Shown here: positions 36,127-46,400 of the stretch, in pieces
How positions within the stretch are numbered: position 1 is the stretch's first letter
How the letters are laid out: every line of letters starts with the position of its first letter
Assembly (NCBI GenBank): GCA_947498325.1
Contig: CANMKE010000015.1
Location: 55,784-119,783, forward strand
DNA: 64,000 nt
From: an uncultured Persicobacter sp.
Lineage (GTDB): Bacteria > Bacteroidota > Bacteroidia > Cytophagales > Cyclobacteriaceae
Direction of reading: 5' to 3'
Program-made: the position numbers and the translations under genes
Notes under the pieces: generated by a model
What the model was told of the DNA's origin: nothing
Database searches by the model: none
What the model saw: only the letters and a program-made list of their open reading frames with translations

Positions 36127-37100
36127 CACCATTTGCTCCTATTATCGCGATATTACTCGGGATATTTTTATTTTTTATTATTCTATATTTTATCCCAGTA
36201 AACCTATGGATTACTGCGCTATTCTCTGGGGTGAGAATTAGTCTTGGCGAATTGGTAGCAATGCGTATTCGTAAAGTGCCACCAAGCATTATCGTTAATC
36301 CTTTGATTACGGCCACAAAAGCAGGATTGAAAATTTCCACCAATGATCTGGAAACCCACTACCTTGCGGGTGGTGATGTGCAGAATATCGTACGTGCACT
36401 AATTTCTGCGGACAAAGCCAATATCGGATTGAACTTCAAATCAGCTACTGCTATTGACCTTGCGGGTAGAGATGTATTTGAAGCCGTACAGATTTCCGTA
36501 AATCCTAAAGTGATCACCACGCCAAAAGTAGCTGCTGTAGCTGCCGATGGTATTCAGTTGATTGCCACTGCCCGCGTAACGGTTCGTGCCAACATTCAGC
36601 AGTATGTCGGTGGTGCTGGTGAAGATACTATCCTCGCTCGTGTTGGTGAAGGTATCGTAACCTCGATTGGTTCCGCTCAGTCTCACAAAGAAGTATTGGA
36701 AAACCCTGATAAGATTTCAAAACTCGTATTGCAACGCGGTTTGGATGCAGGGACTGCTTTCGAGATTTTGTCGATTGATATTGCAGATGTAGATGTAGGA
36801 AAGAACATCGGTGCGATATTACAGACTGATCAGGCACAAGCCGATTTGAAGGTCGCGGAAGCAAAAGCGGAAGAGCGCCGAGCAATGGCTGTTGCGGAAG
36901 AGCAGGAGATGAAGGCTAAAACACAAGAAGCCCGCTCTAAAGTAATTCAGGCAGAAACCTCTATTCCATTGGCCATTGCGGAAGCTTTCAGAAATGGCAA
37001 CCTTGGCGTAATGGATTATTACAAATTCCAGAATATTCAGGCGGACACGGATATGCGTCGTTCAATTTCTGATGATGATGATTCATCTACCGATAAATAA
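36123..37100 (+). CDS. floA: Flotillin-like protein FloA
   Basis: FloA organises membrane microdomains. The 325-residue protein has an N-terminal hydrophobic segment ([20 protein letters not shown]) followed by the SPFH/PHB region ([20 protein letters not shown], then TATDLAG-like [17 protein letters not shown]). A coiled-coil-like Ala/Glu stretch follows ([20 protein letters not shown]). The pattern matches UPF0365/YqfA. It overlaps nfeD by 4 bp. A terminator follows at 37115-37152. Confidence 0.94.
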   Translation: MTPFAPIIAILLGIFLFFIILYFIPVNLWITALFSGVRISLGELVAMRIRKVPPSIIVNPLITATKAGLKISTNDLETHYLAGGDVQNIVRALISADKANIGLNFKSATAIDLAGRDVFEAVQISVNPKVITTPKVAAVAADGIQLIATARVTVRANIQQYVGGAGEDTILARVGEGIVTSIGSAQSHKEVLENPDKISKLVLQRGLDAGTAFEILSIDIADVDVGKNIGAILQTDQAQADLKVAEAKAEERRAMAVAEEQEMKAKTQEARSKVIQAETSIPLAIAEAFRNGNLGVMDYYKFQNIQADTDMRRSISDDDDSSTDK

Positions 37101-37114
37101 TCGGTCATAAAACT

Positions 37115-37154
37115 AAAAAACGGCAAGCCTCATTTGAAGCTTGCCGTTTTTTTT
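37115..37154. terminator. Bidirectional terminator floA / glycogen synthase
   Basis: A perfect 14-bp stem, AAAAAACGGCAAGC (37115-37128) with GCTTGCCGTTTTTT (37139-37152), encloses a 10-nt loop between convergent genes, with A and T tracts on both sides. Confidence 0.88.
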
Positions 37155-37178
37155 GGTCTGAACATTGGCTGCTCAGGC

Positions 37179-39032
37179 TTATTTTTTCAATCGACTGATC
37201 GCAAGGTTATGCGCTTTATCGTAATGGTGAATCAGGTTATGCCAGTCAAAGAAAGTAGAGTTATGCTCTGTTTTGTTTCTTTGAGAAATTCGCTGGCGAC
37301 GATCCATTTTAATGAATTTATGCAGCTTATAAGCCAACTGGTCTGCTCCTGCATCAAAATTGGCATTCTTCCTGTCAATAACGTAAATTCCTTTTTCTTC
37401 GTGATCCTGCAAGTTGTTCACTACATAATCACCAAAACCTGCCAAATCCGAGGTTACTGATGGAACACCCGATGCCATAGCCTCAAGTGGTGTGTAGCCC
37501 CATGGTTCATAATAACTTGGGAAAACACCCAAATGACAACCACGAACAAACTGACCATACTCCATTCCAAACAACGGGCTCGCTGGCGAAATGAAATCAG
37601 GGTGATAAACCACCTTCACGCGATCATCCTCATGATTGAGCAGATTGGCATTTCGCAGGTAGTTCAAAATTTCATCATCCTGATCATCTTCAAGGTTGTG
37701 CGTTACAACAGATGGCAAGCCTCCACTTTTCCATGACTGAAGCGTACGGCGGAAACGTAATTTCCAGTACTCATCCACAAAGTCATTCAACTCAGGCAAT
37801 CGGTGATCGTTACTCGATGCCGCCGCATAAAATAAGCGCTCCCCAATCTGATTTTGGATCATTTTTGTCGTGTAGCGCAACTCTTCCATCACTGCACGCG
37901 ATTGCAACACCGATGGGTTCACACTATGGTAAGGGCGCTTAGTGATGAAAAACATCACAATATTGATATCACTTTGCTCCTGCTTCAAGCGATAATTCAA
38001 CTTCGCCAAAGCCTCCAAAGTGGTATCGAAGCCTTTATTTTTATATTCAAATCTCCCTGATGTGAAGAAATAAACAGTATTATCTAAATCGAAAGTGTAG
38101 CTCGGAAAGAAGTGGGCCATCACAAACTGATGGATTTTTTCTTTATACTCCTTATGTAAATTCTGGAACTCGTGGAGTGCCGTAAACCGTTCGATATTTA
38201 AACCGTTAGGCGTGATCTCGTCAGGCTTGCGACCCAAAAGATGAATACACTCCTGCCCTGTAACATCCGAAACCGTTGTTAAAACGTGTGCTCCATGCGC
38301 TGCGGCACGTTCAATACGTACCTGCGGTTCAATATTGAAATTAATCGCTTCTTGTTCCCAGTCAAAGAAAGGCAAGTGCTGATAGAATTCGTGGTCATTC
38401 GCTGCCAAATAACGCCCAAGCATTGTAGCATGCGTGGTAAAGACGGTAGAAATATCCACATTGTCTCTGCGTAATTCAGGAATTGATGATGCCGACATCC
38501 ATTCATGAAAATGCCCAATAATCTTTTTGCTCTTTTCTTCTTCAGATAATAGTGAAAAGAAAATCCTGTTCAACTCACCAAAAGCGATGGTTTTATCCAG
38601 CAGATCGTCATGCGAAGGCAATGGAATACCATGGTGATCCCACAGTGCATATTTAATTTCTCCTAAGCGATCCTGCACCGATAATGGGTTCACCAAAACC
38701 ACCTTCGGCTTACCAGTCACCAGCCATTCGCCATAATGGACATCAATCCCCGAGGCTTGCATGCGCTTGACCGCACGGCAAACACTGCTCTCTTCATCCA
38801 AGGGTAACGGCTCGAAAGCGGCGGAAGCTTGCTCCTCAACATAGGGGCCCAGCAGGGTGTAGTTATCCTCCCACTTTTTCACCATCGTGGGGGCTTTGGA
38901 ACGAATTACGGTATAAATACCGCCTACTTGGTTACAAACTTCCCATGCAACTTCAACTAAGAGCGTCTTGGAAATACTGCTTTTAGAAATCCTTCTATTT
39001 GTTACTTTATTGGTCCTGTTAAACTTTGGCAT
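37179..39032 (-). CDS. Glycogen synthase, GT3 (eukaryotic-type) family
   Basis: The 617-residue glycosyltransferase starts its catalytic domain with LLVEVAWEVCNQVGGIYTVI and continues YTLLGPYVEEQA. Near the C-terminus, FPSYYEPWGYTPLEAM and GVPSVTSDLAGFGDYV carry the donor-binding glutamates. These are signatures of GT3 (Gys1-like) synthases that use UDP-glucose, as found in yeast, animals and some Bacteroidota, rather than the GT5 GlgA type. It is cytoplasmic. A tyrosine- and arginine-rich tail (MDRRQRISQRN) may be regulatory. No branching enzyme or glgC is in the window. Confidence 0.92.
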   Translation of the reverse strand: MPKFNRTNKVTNRRISKSSISKTLLVEVAWEVCNQVGGIYTVIRSKAPTMVKKWEDNYTLLGPYVEEQASAAFEPLPLDEESSVCRAVKRMQASGIDVHYGEWLVTGKPKVVLVNPLSVQDRLGEIKYALWDHHGIPLPSHDDLLDKTIAFGELNRIFFSLLSEEEKSKKIIGHFHEWMSASSIPELRRDNVDISTVFTTHATMLGRYLAANDHEFYQHLPFFDWEQEAINFNIEPQVRIERAAAHGAHVLTTVSDVTGQECIHLLGRKPDEITPNGLNIERFTALHEFQNLHKEYKEKIHQFVMAHFFPSYTFDLDNTVYFFTSGRFEYKNKGFDTTLEALAKLNYRLKQEQSDINIVMFFITKRPYHSVNPSVLQSRAVMEELRYTTKMIQNQIGERLFYAAASSNDHRLPELNDFVDEYWKLRFRRTLQSWKSGGLPSVVTHNLEDDQDDEILNYLRNANLLNHEDDRVKVVYHPDFISPASPLFGMEYGQFVRGCHLGVFPSYYEPWGYTPLEAMASGVPSVTSDLAGFGDYVVNNLQDHEEKGIYVIDRKNANFDAGADQLAYKLHKFIKMDRRQRISQRNKTEHNSTFFDWHNLIHHYDKAHNLAISRLKK

Positions 39033-39153
39033 AAAAAAGTGAAAATAATACGCTGAGCTATTGATTTGTGATACAAAAAGTGATCTTTTTCCTTTAATAA
39101 TAAAAGGTTTAAATCAATGTAATAATACAGCAAAATTTACCGAACTGCAAACC

Positions 39154-39189
39154 TTTGCATAGTAGATAAAGACAAGATGAATATATTTG
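39154..39189 (+). promoter_or_regulatory. Promoter of the 2'-5' RNA ligase-like gene
   Basis: A TTTG (39154-39157) and a perfect TAnnTTTG -7 box (TATATTTG, 39182-39189) precede the ATG at 39207 by 17 bp. The 24-bp spacing is slightly long. Confidence 0.45.
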
Positions 39190-39206
39190 TGTAATAATTT
39201 AATTCA

Positions 39207-39770
39207 ATGAAGCACCAGATAGAAACAGAACGTTATTTCATCGCCATTCTTCCCCCTGAACAGATAGCCGCTCAGGCTCAGGCGTTAAAAGAAGAGGCTG
39301 CTAATCAGTTCGCTACGAAAGGCGCACTGAATTCTCCACCACACCTGACATTGCACATGCCTTTTATGTGGAAAATCAAAAAAAATGAACGATTAATCGA
39401 TAGTATTAGTGCGTTCTGTCGGGAGCAAAACAGCTTTAATATCCAACTAAAGCAATTGGGCTGCTTTGAGCCTCGGGTGATATTTATAGACGTGGCAGAG
39501 AACAAACAACTTGTTCAATTACAATCGGCACTTAAAAAATGGCTCAAAATAAATTTAAATATCTTCAATGCCGACTATAAGGAACGTCCGTACCATCCGC
39601 ACCTGACCATCGCCTTTCGGGATTTGAAAAAGGCGGTTTTCCCTGCTGCCTGGGCCTATTTCAAACAAAAAGAATTTCAGGAAGACTTTAAAGCCGATGC
39701 CCTCTACCTGTTAAAGTATCAGGATAAAAAGTGGGAGGTCTTCAAAAAGTTCCCACTGCAAGAGGGCTAA
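39207..39770 (+). CDS. 2'-5' RNA ligase family protein
   Basis: The 187-residue two-histidine phosphoesterase carries the family's pair of H-x-T/S-x motifs: PPHLTLHMPF near residue 45 and YHPHLTIAF near 130. Family members (LigT/ThpR) act on 2',3'-cyclic phosphate ends of RNA or related substrates, and the cellular role in bacteria is uncertain. It is cytoplasmic and of normal length. The gene stands alone, divergent from glycogen synthase and convergent with the DUF6702 gene. Confidence 0.88.
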   Translation: MKHQIETERYFIAILPPEQIAAQAQALKEEAANQFATKGALNSPPHLTLHMPFMWKIKKNERLIDSISAFCREQNSFNIQLKQLGCFEPRVIFIDVAENKQLVQLQSALKKWLKINLNIFNADYKERPYHPHLTIAFRDLKKAVFPAAWAYFKQKEFQEDFKADALYLLKYQDKKWEVFKKFPLQEG

Positions 39771-39804
39771 GCCAACCCTCAGGCATTTGTTGCCCTCGAC
39801 GCCA

Positions 39805-40308
39805 TTACTGATTTCTGAGCTCAAAAATTGCAACCTGATCACCCTGCGTGAGGCGCTCACTTCGTACTCCTTGCGGGTCGGTCAGGTTGACCAGGTTTTG
39901 CTGATCGCTGAATAAACGGATGAAAAGCGTATTGCTCACCTCCACCTTGGCTTTCGGCTTCACCTTTTCAACAGACCAGTATATCCAGATGGCGCCATCT
40001 TCGGTCTCCATGCCTACAAAATTAAAGGGTTTGGCTTTTCCGTTAACTGAAAAAATGACATGCTTTTCAAGATAAGCCTCTATCAGTTGCTTAGGCAAAG
40101 GCTGATCATAATCAATTTCAACCCCTGTATCTGCCTTGATGGCATCGGCAAGATCATCCATAAAAACCTTCCCTTCCACCTGTAGCACCTTTTGCGCAGG
40201 CTTGAAATAAATATCCAGTACACTGATATGAAAGGGGTGGGCAAGCGCCCTCTGCTGAATCATGAATAAACAAAAAATCAGCCCTATAATTACAAATATT
40301 CTCTTCAT
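39805..40308 (-). CDS. Exported DUF6702 family protein
   Basis: The protein has a signal peptide (MKRIFVIIGLIFCLFMIQQR, cut near ALA) and a mature N-terminus HPFHISVLDIYF, the HPxHxS start typical of DUF6702. The rest is a small beta-rich domain. I chose ATG 40308 over 40326 because it gives a clean signal peptide. In Bacteroidota the family is commonly next to HupE-like and M1 peptidase genes, as here, but its role is unknown. It is divergent from the HupE-like gene. Confidence 0.75.
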   Translation of the reverse strand: MKRIFVIIGLIFCLFMIQQRALAHPFHISVLDIYFKPAQKVLQVEGKVFMDDLADAIKADTGVEIDYDQPLPKQLIEAYLEKHVIFSVNGKAKPFNFVGMETEDGAIWIYWSVEKVKPKAKVEVSNTLFIRLFSDQQNLVNLTDPQGVRSERLTQGDQVAIFELRNQ

Positions 40309-40446
40309 TCTTCTTGATTTGATCAAAAAATCAGTTGCTTCCTCTATTTTTTTTGTAATTTAACAAATTATCGACACAAAAATCAGCTCTTAACCACTCA
40401 GTAAGCAATACGCTTATGGTTGGTGGTACAAAAGGGACATTATTTT

Positions 40447-41031
40447 ATGAGTACTTTTCACGTTTTTTTTGAAATGGGTATGCGCCACATCCTGGATTGG
40501 AACGGCTATGACCATTTACTGTTTGTTATCGCGCTATGCCTGTCGTTCTCTGTTTCGTCATGGAAAAAAATCATTGGTCTGCTCTCAGCATTTACCATCG
40601 GGCACAGTCTTTCTTTGGCATTATCAACCCTGCATATCATCAAGGTAAACAGTGATATTGTCGAATTTTTAATTCCACTGACGATCTTCCTGACTGGTTT
40701 ACACCACCTGATCAGGGGTAAAAAAACGTCACAAAAAAACAGCTACTGGTATGGCTATGGCATCGTTATCGCATTTGGATTAATACATGGAATGGGTTTC
40801 AGCTCTTACCTTTCTGCGCTATTGGGAAGATCTGAAAGTATTATTACACCGCTTTTGGCTTTTAACCTCGGTTTGGAAGTGGGGCAGATCGTCATTGTAC
40901 TTGCTTACTTTGCCCTGTTCTACCTACTAAATACCATCATAAACCACCTTCAAACCTACTGGAAGCCCGCCTGGACTTTCATCATTCTTGCCGTTTCTGC
41001 AAGCCTGATGTACCACGCACGTTTCTGGTAA
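40447..41031 (+). CDS. HupE/UreJ family membrane protein
   Basis: The 194-residue inner-membrane protein has about six helices and the family's histidine pattern: MRHILDWNGYDHLLFV, FTIGHSLSLAL, LHHLIRG and FGLIHGMGFS. HupE/UreJ proteins are proposed nickel or cobalt permeases, but HupE/UreJ_2 members in Bacteroidota are not linked to hydrogenase or urease. No such genes are here. I chose ATG 40447 because the earlier ATG (40420) adds nine atypical residues. The M1 peptidase follows 31 bp later, with its own promoter box. Confidence 0.82.
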   Translation: MSTFHVFFEMGMRHILDWNGYDHLLFVIALCLSFSVSSWKKIIGLLSAFTIGHSLSLALSTLHIIKVNSDIVEFLIPLTIFLTGLHHLIRGKKTSQKNSYWYGYGIVIAFGLIHGMGFSSYLSALLGRSESIITPLLAFNLGLEVGQIVIVLAYFALFYLLNTIINHLQTYWKPAWTFIILAVSASLMYHARFW

Positions 41032-41044
41032 TATTTATGACCTT

Positions 41045-41052
41045 TACTTTTG
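41045..41052 (+). promoter_or_regulatory. TAnnTTTG -7 box of the M1 peptidase gene
   Basis: TACTTTTG at 41045-41052 is a perfect -7 match and ends 10 bp before the ATG at 41063, so any leader would be very short. The -33 site reads TTTC/TCTGG, a weak match. Confidence 0.45.
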
Positions 41053-41062
41053 CTTATCATTA

Positions 41063-43381
41063 ATGATGAAAAGACTTACACTCTTCTTGGCGTTGCTAAT
41101 GCCTGCATGGGCCATCGCTCAAACACCGTACAGCCCTTATAAAGGACGCAAATTTGAGCAACTTGGCAATGATCTTGCCACACCAAATGTCTACCGAACA
41201 GGTTCTGGTGCTCCTGGCCATGCCTATTGGCAGCAACGTGCAAATTATAAAATTGCCGTTACACTGAACGATGACAAACAGCGCATCGACGGGGAGGAAA
41301 CGATTCACTACTTTAACCAGTCGCCTGACCCGCTGACCTACCTTTGGCTACAGCTCGATCAGAACGTCAGAAATAAAAATTCCGACACTTATAAGATTGC
41401 ACCAAGCAAAATCAGACCAAAAATGTCGGATGCCAGCATCCGCAGAATCATTGGGCATGATCTTGATTTAGGGGATCAGATTGTATCGGTTACCGATGCG
41501 GAAGGCAACGCTCTTCCTTACACCATCAACAAAACCATGATGCGTGTTGATCTTGCCTCGCCACTGAAACCTGGCGAAGACCTGACCTTCAATGTAAAGT
41601 GGGGTTATAATGTTCAGGACCGTATTACAATGGGTGGCCGCGCTGGCTATGAGTATTTCCCTGACGAAGATAATTACCTGTACACCATTTGCCAGTGGTT
41701 TCCACGAATGTGCGTTTACGATGATGTAAATGGCTGGCAAAACAAACAATTCCTCGGTAATGGGGAGTTTGCCCTTACTTTCGGTGATTATGATGTATCG
41801 ATCACGGTGCCTTCAGATCATATTGTATCTGCAACGGGTGAACTACAAAACCCGAAAGAGGTATTGAATGATGTGCAATACCAACGTTGGGAAGAAGCCG
41901 AGAAATCTGAGAAACCTATCGAGATTGTTACCTTGAACGAGGTAAAGAAAAAGGCGAAGAAACATGCCAAAGACACCAAAACCTGGGTTTTCAAAGCCAA
42001 AAATGTTCGTGATTTCGCCTTCGGAAGTTCTCGTAAATTCATCTGGGATGCACAAGGTGTAAATTTGGATGGTCACCATGTAATGGCCATGTCTTTCTAC
42101 CCTAAAGAAGCTTACGGCTTGTATCACAAATACTCGACGGCAGTCATCGCCCATACCCTGAGAACTTATTCAAAATACACCATCCCATACCCTTATCCTG
42201 TGGCGCAATCCGTAGAGGCGGCCAATGGAATGGAATACCCAATGATCTGTTTCAACTATGGACGTACACAAAAGGACGGTACCTATTCTGAACGCACAAA
42301 AAATGGCATGATCTCCGTAATTATCCATGAAGTGGGACACAACTACTTCCCGATGATTATTAACTCCGATGAGCGCCAATGGACATGGATGGATGAAGGG
42401 CTGAACACCTTCCTGGAGTTTCTTACCGAACAGGAGTGGGACAGCAACTTCCCTTCTACCCGAGGATTCCCTGCCGATATTGTTCCTTATATGAAGGGAA
42501 ATCCTGACGGCATTGTGCCGATCATGACCAACTCCGAGCAAATCAAGCAATTTGGGAATAACGCCTACGGAAAAGCCGCAACGGCACTGAACATCCTCCG
42601 CGAAACCGTGATGGGCAGAGAGCTTTTTGATTTTGCTTTCAAAACCTATGCACAACGATGGGCTTTCAAACACCCACAACCTGAAGATTTCTTCCGCACA
42701 ATGGAAGATGCCTCTGGCGTTGACCTGGACTGGTTCTGGAAGGGTTGGTTTTATTCAACTGACCATGTGGACATCTCTATCGATAATGTACACTGGTATA
42801 AATTCAACACCAAAAACCCAGAGATCGAGAACCCTATCCGTAAGGAAAAGCACAGAAAGTCCCGTCATAATATGACTACTGAGCGCAATAAAAATGTTGC
42901 TTCAGAGGTTGATCAGCGTCCTGATTTAAGAGATTTCTACAATTCTTATGACGCCTATAAAACCACCCCTGAGCAAAAAGAAGCCTACCAGACTTTCATG
43001 GCGAACCTGAAGCCAGAAAATAAAGCTTTGCTGAAAGAAAACCTGAATTTCTATCAGATCGATTTCAGTAATGTAGGAGGATTGGTGATGCCGATTATCC
43101 TGAAATTTGAATTTGCTGATAAAACATTCCAGACAATCCGCATTCCTGCTGAAATTTGGAAGAAAAATGAGGAGCAAGTAAGCAAGGTATTTACCTTCAA
43201 AAAAGAGGTAACCAACATTACTTTAGATCCAATGCTTGAAACTGCTGACACGGATATTAAGAACAACTACTTCCCTCGTCAGGCGGTACCAAGCAGATTC
43301 GAGATTTATCAAAACTCAAGAGGAGCACGAGGCGCAAGCACAGGTCAAAACCCAATGCAGAAAGCCAAAAAACATAAATAA
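41063..43381 (+). CDS. Exported M1 family metallopeptidase
   Basis: The protein has a signal peptide (LTLFLALLMPAWAIAQ). The catalytic domain contains HEVGHNYFP with His422, Glu423 and His426, and the third ligand Glu445 in MDEGLNTFLEF, the exact HExxH-18-E spacing of gluzincins. The usual GxMEN exopeptidase motif is replaced by NGMEYPM, so amino-terminal recognition may differ. The full length is 772 residues. It probably acts in the periplasm, degrading peptides. It forms a common Bacteroidota neighbourhood with DUF6702 and HupE. A strong terminator follows. Confidence 0.93.
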   Translation: MMKRLTLFLALLMPAWAIAQTPYSPYKGRKFEQLGNDLATPNVYRTGSGAPGHAYWQQRANYKIAVTLNDDKQRIDGEETIHYFNQSPDPLTYLWLQLDQNVRNKNSDTYKIAPSKIRPKMSDASIRRIIGHDLDLGDQIVSVTDAEGNALPYTINKTMMRVDLASPLKPGEDLTFNVKWGYNVQDRITMGGRAGYEYFPDEDNYLYTICQWFPRMCVYDDVNGWQNKQFLGNGEFALTFGDYDVSITVPSDHIVSATGELQNPKEVLNDVQYQRWEEAEKSEKPIEIVTLNEVKKKAKKHAKDTKTWVFKAKNVRDFAFGSSRKFIWDAQGVNLDGHHVMAMSFYPKEAYGLYHKYSTAVIAHTLRTYSKYTIPYPYPVAQSVEAANGMEYPMICFNYGRTQKDGTYSERTKNGMISVIIHEVGHNYFPMIINSDERQWTWMDEGLNTFLEFLTEQEWDSNFPSTRGFPADIVPYMKGNPDGIVPIMTNSEQIKQFGNNAYGKAATALNILRETVMGRELFDFAFKTYAQRWAFKHPQPEDFFRTMEDASGVDLDWFWKGWFYSTDHVDISIDNVHWYKFNTKNPEIENPIRKEKHRKSRHNMTTERNKNVASEVDQRPDLRDFYNSYDAYKTTPEQKEAYQTFMANLKPENKALLKENLNFYQIDFSNVGGLVMPIILKFEFADKTFQTIRIPAEIWKKNEEQVSKVFTFKKEVTNITLDPMLETADTDIKNNYFPRQAVPSRFEIYQNSRGARGASTGQNPMQKAKKHK

Positions 43382-43404
43382 TAAAAGCACTTCGCTTACC
43401 AAAT

Positions 43405-43442
43405 AAAAAGGGCACAACTCGTTGAAAGTTGTGCCCTTTTTT
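43405..43442. terminator. Bidirectional terminator after M1 peptidase
   Basis: A perfect 15-bp stem, AAAAAGGGCACAACT (43405-43419) with AGTTGTGCCCTTTTT (43427-43441), encloses a 7-nt loop and separates the convergent 41063 and 43465 genes. Confidence 0.88.
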
Positions 43443-43464
43443 ATTCTTTTTTTGTGCCTACTGA

Positions 43465-46400
43465 TTAAAAATCATAGCCAATGGAAATCGACAATCTCGG
43501 CTTCCGTTGTTGATAATCCTCCGTTGCCCAGGCTACATCAAATCGAACAAAGTAGCCGAGCATAGAAGTGCGAACACCTGTTCCATAACTATAAAGCCAC
43601 GGGTTCTTAAAGTTGTTAATCTTCCCTTCGAAAGGCCCTCCATTAACAACATCAGTATTAATATTATTCTCTCTTGCAAAGGCTGATGGGCCCGTCCATG
43701 ACGACCCAATGTCAAAGAAACCAATAAACTGCAAGTTCCTCAGAAAATTGGAGGAAATGGGCTCTTTGGACAGGTAGCGAATCAGTGGGATTCGTAATTC
43801 AGCATTTGCCAGCAAGACATTCGACCCATTGAAAGTGTTATAATTGAACCCCCGCAAGTCAGTAACATATTCAGCAAACAACACATCCGAATTATTAACA
43901 TCCTGCTTGAAGTATAGCGGATCACCCGACTCAGCGTCCAGCCCAGCATTATCCGTTCGGTTGAAAAGCCAGTTATTGACCCCACCGAGCAAAAAGCTTT
44001 TCGAGCCCGGCCCAAAGAATCGGCCATAGTACAGACGTGTCGCCAACACAATCTCCCGGTGGATTTTAAAGTAATTTCGGAAATCCAAATCCATCTTTCC
44101 ATAGTTCCTCAGATCTCCATATACCGAGCTGTAAGCCTCCACTCCTCCACGGAATCGCATCCCTTCACGCAAGTTTAAGCCCGTGCTTGTGGTATTATCG
44201 AAAACATATTCCGCCTTCAGTCCAAGATAAATGTTCTGAGGCTCCGAAGTCGGTACCAGAGGAGGACTGATCAGGTTATCGGCACTCCGATCCACCCAAT
44301 AGGTGTGGTTAAGAACAGAAGCCAGCGTAACTCTTGAACTGACACTCAACGGCAATGAAACACTGGCATCAATTTTATTCTGACGATACTGATGATCCGT
44401 AAAGTCCTGCGTCATCATGTTCAGCACCCGACGGTCATAGCGCAAGCGATAATCAAGAAAGTGCTTCAGGTATTCATACTCCGCAAAGAAAGAGCCCGAT
44501 CGGAAATCCGTTGCCATCACAAATCCGCCATAAAAGCGGTGATCTTCGAGCAGGTCGGTCATTTCCGCCTCCATTTGCACACCAAAGCCCATCAGAGGGT
44601 CAATTACAAAAGAGGTCAGTAAATTATTCATTCTGAAATAGGTCTCATAATTTTCTGGGCCCAACACCTCAGAATCCCGACGCATCAAACGGTATTTCGT
44701 CAGGAAGGACTCTCGTTTTTTAGCCACAGGCGGCCCCGCAACGTCGAACTCGTAATCGTCAGTATTAATCAAGCCTTGCTCTTCTTCAATATAAGAGGAC
44801 GTATTCAGTCCCGTGCTGTCCAGTTGATCAGGAGCCGTAAGGGCCTTCGACAGCGAATCCAGCTGAAGGCTGCTTGGGCTGCGCAAAGTTTCATTGAATT
44901 TTTCCAGTTCCTGCTCCACCCTGCGCAAGGAATCAGCGATAGCCTCCTTTTTGCGCATGATCAGTTTATTACGGACCTTTTTAGCATTCAGCAACTGTCT
45001 TCTTCCTGTCGCTGGTGTAAAGATACTCTGCCCCAAGGGTGCGTTGGCCTGATAGTAAATAAAGTCCTGATCCCCTTTCTTGGCAATGAAACTAAAATTG
45101 TTGTCAGGCCCAATGTCATAATCATGAATACTCACTGCATAATTGGACACCTGCTGATAAAGCTGATTTTCGAGATCATATCGGTAGAGGTTTCGAATCC
45201 CTTGCTGATCACTCAAGTAATAAAAGTACCGATCTGAAACAGGCACTGGTTGCATATTCTTTCCAATATTCCGCGTTACCCTGGTCAGCACTTTTCTTGT
45301 CGTATCAAGGTTATACAGAAAGATATTATAGCTTTCGGGCATGTTCAACAACTCGCCTTCCTTGACACTCAAAGTATCTGACACCCTGTTGGATGCAAAT
45401 ACAATACTGTTGGTGTTTGGGATAAATCGAGGCTGACGGTCATCGTAAAGGTCTTTGGTGATCATCCGTAGGGAGAATCGTTTCAGCGAAACCAAAAACA
45501 AACCATTGCGCCCTTTTCGGTCGCCGGCAATGACCCCTACATTGCTGTCTTTCTTAATATCAAATGCTGTAACATTATTGATCCGGTTCAGTGGGCGCTC
45601 CAAAAACGATTTCGAAGACAACGAATACATCTGCAGGTAACTCTGCCCTTTCTTCAGGTAGATAATCCCCAGTTGGTCATCATCTTTCCAGCTGACCAAA
45701 GGCAATTGCCCTTTCACCTGCTGATTCACCACTTTGAATCCTGTTTTTAAGATCACCTTCTCTTTGCCTGAAGCGATCTCTCGGATAACGACATTATATT
45801 TCCCTGACTTATTGACCGCATAGGCCATCTTACTCCCATCAGGGCTAATCCGGATATTGTCATAAGCTTTCGATTGCCCATTCTTTGAGGTAATGGCCAA
45901 ATGATCCGCCGGCATCTGATAAGTTCCGACCACATTGGCAGACATATCAGTATAAAAACGTTGCCATTCGGCAATAAATTCTGGGTACGAAATCCCGAGC
46001 GTACTTACAATACTGCGCTCCTCGTTTCGGATAATCCTGGTGAGGTTAAGGATATTTGAAAGGTTTGCCTTTCCGTATCGCTCCGCAATAAAGTTCCAAA
46101 TCGATTGCCCAAGCAATTCAGCCTCCGGGCCGCTATAACTGTTGACCCTCTTAAAGTCTTTGGATAAAATTAATTCCCGAACGAAATCATCCATTTCCAC
46201 AGACCACCCCTTGGAGATATATGCCGAAGCCCCAGTAACAAACCAGGTGGGCAAATGTAGCAGATACGCGCTCTGGAACATCTCCGCCAATGAGCCGCCA
46301 AACATCATATCCTCCACCAATAATTTTCCCACATTATAAAGCAACGTTTCTCGGTACTCGGTCATGGTGCCAGGCACGGCCATTTCCACATGAGATTTCG

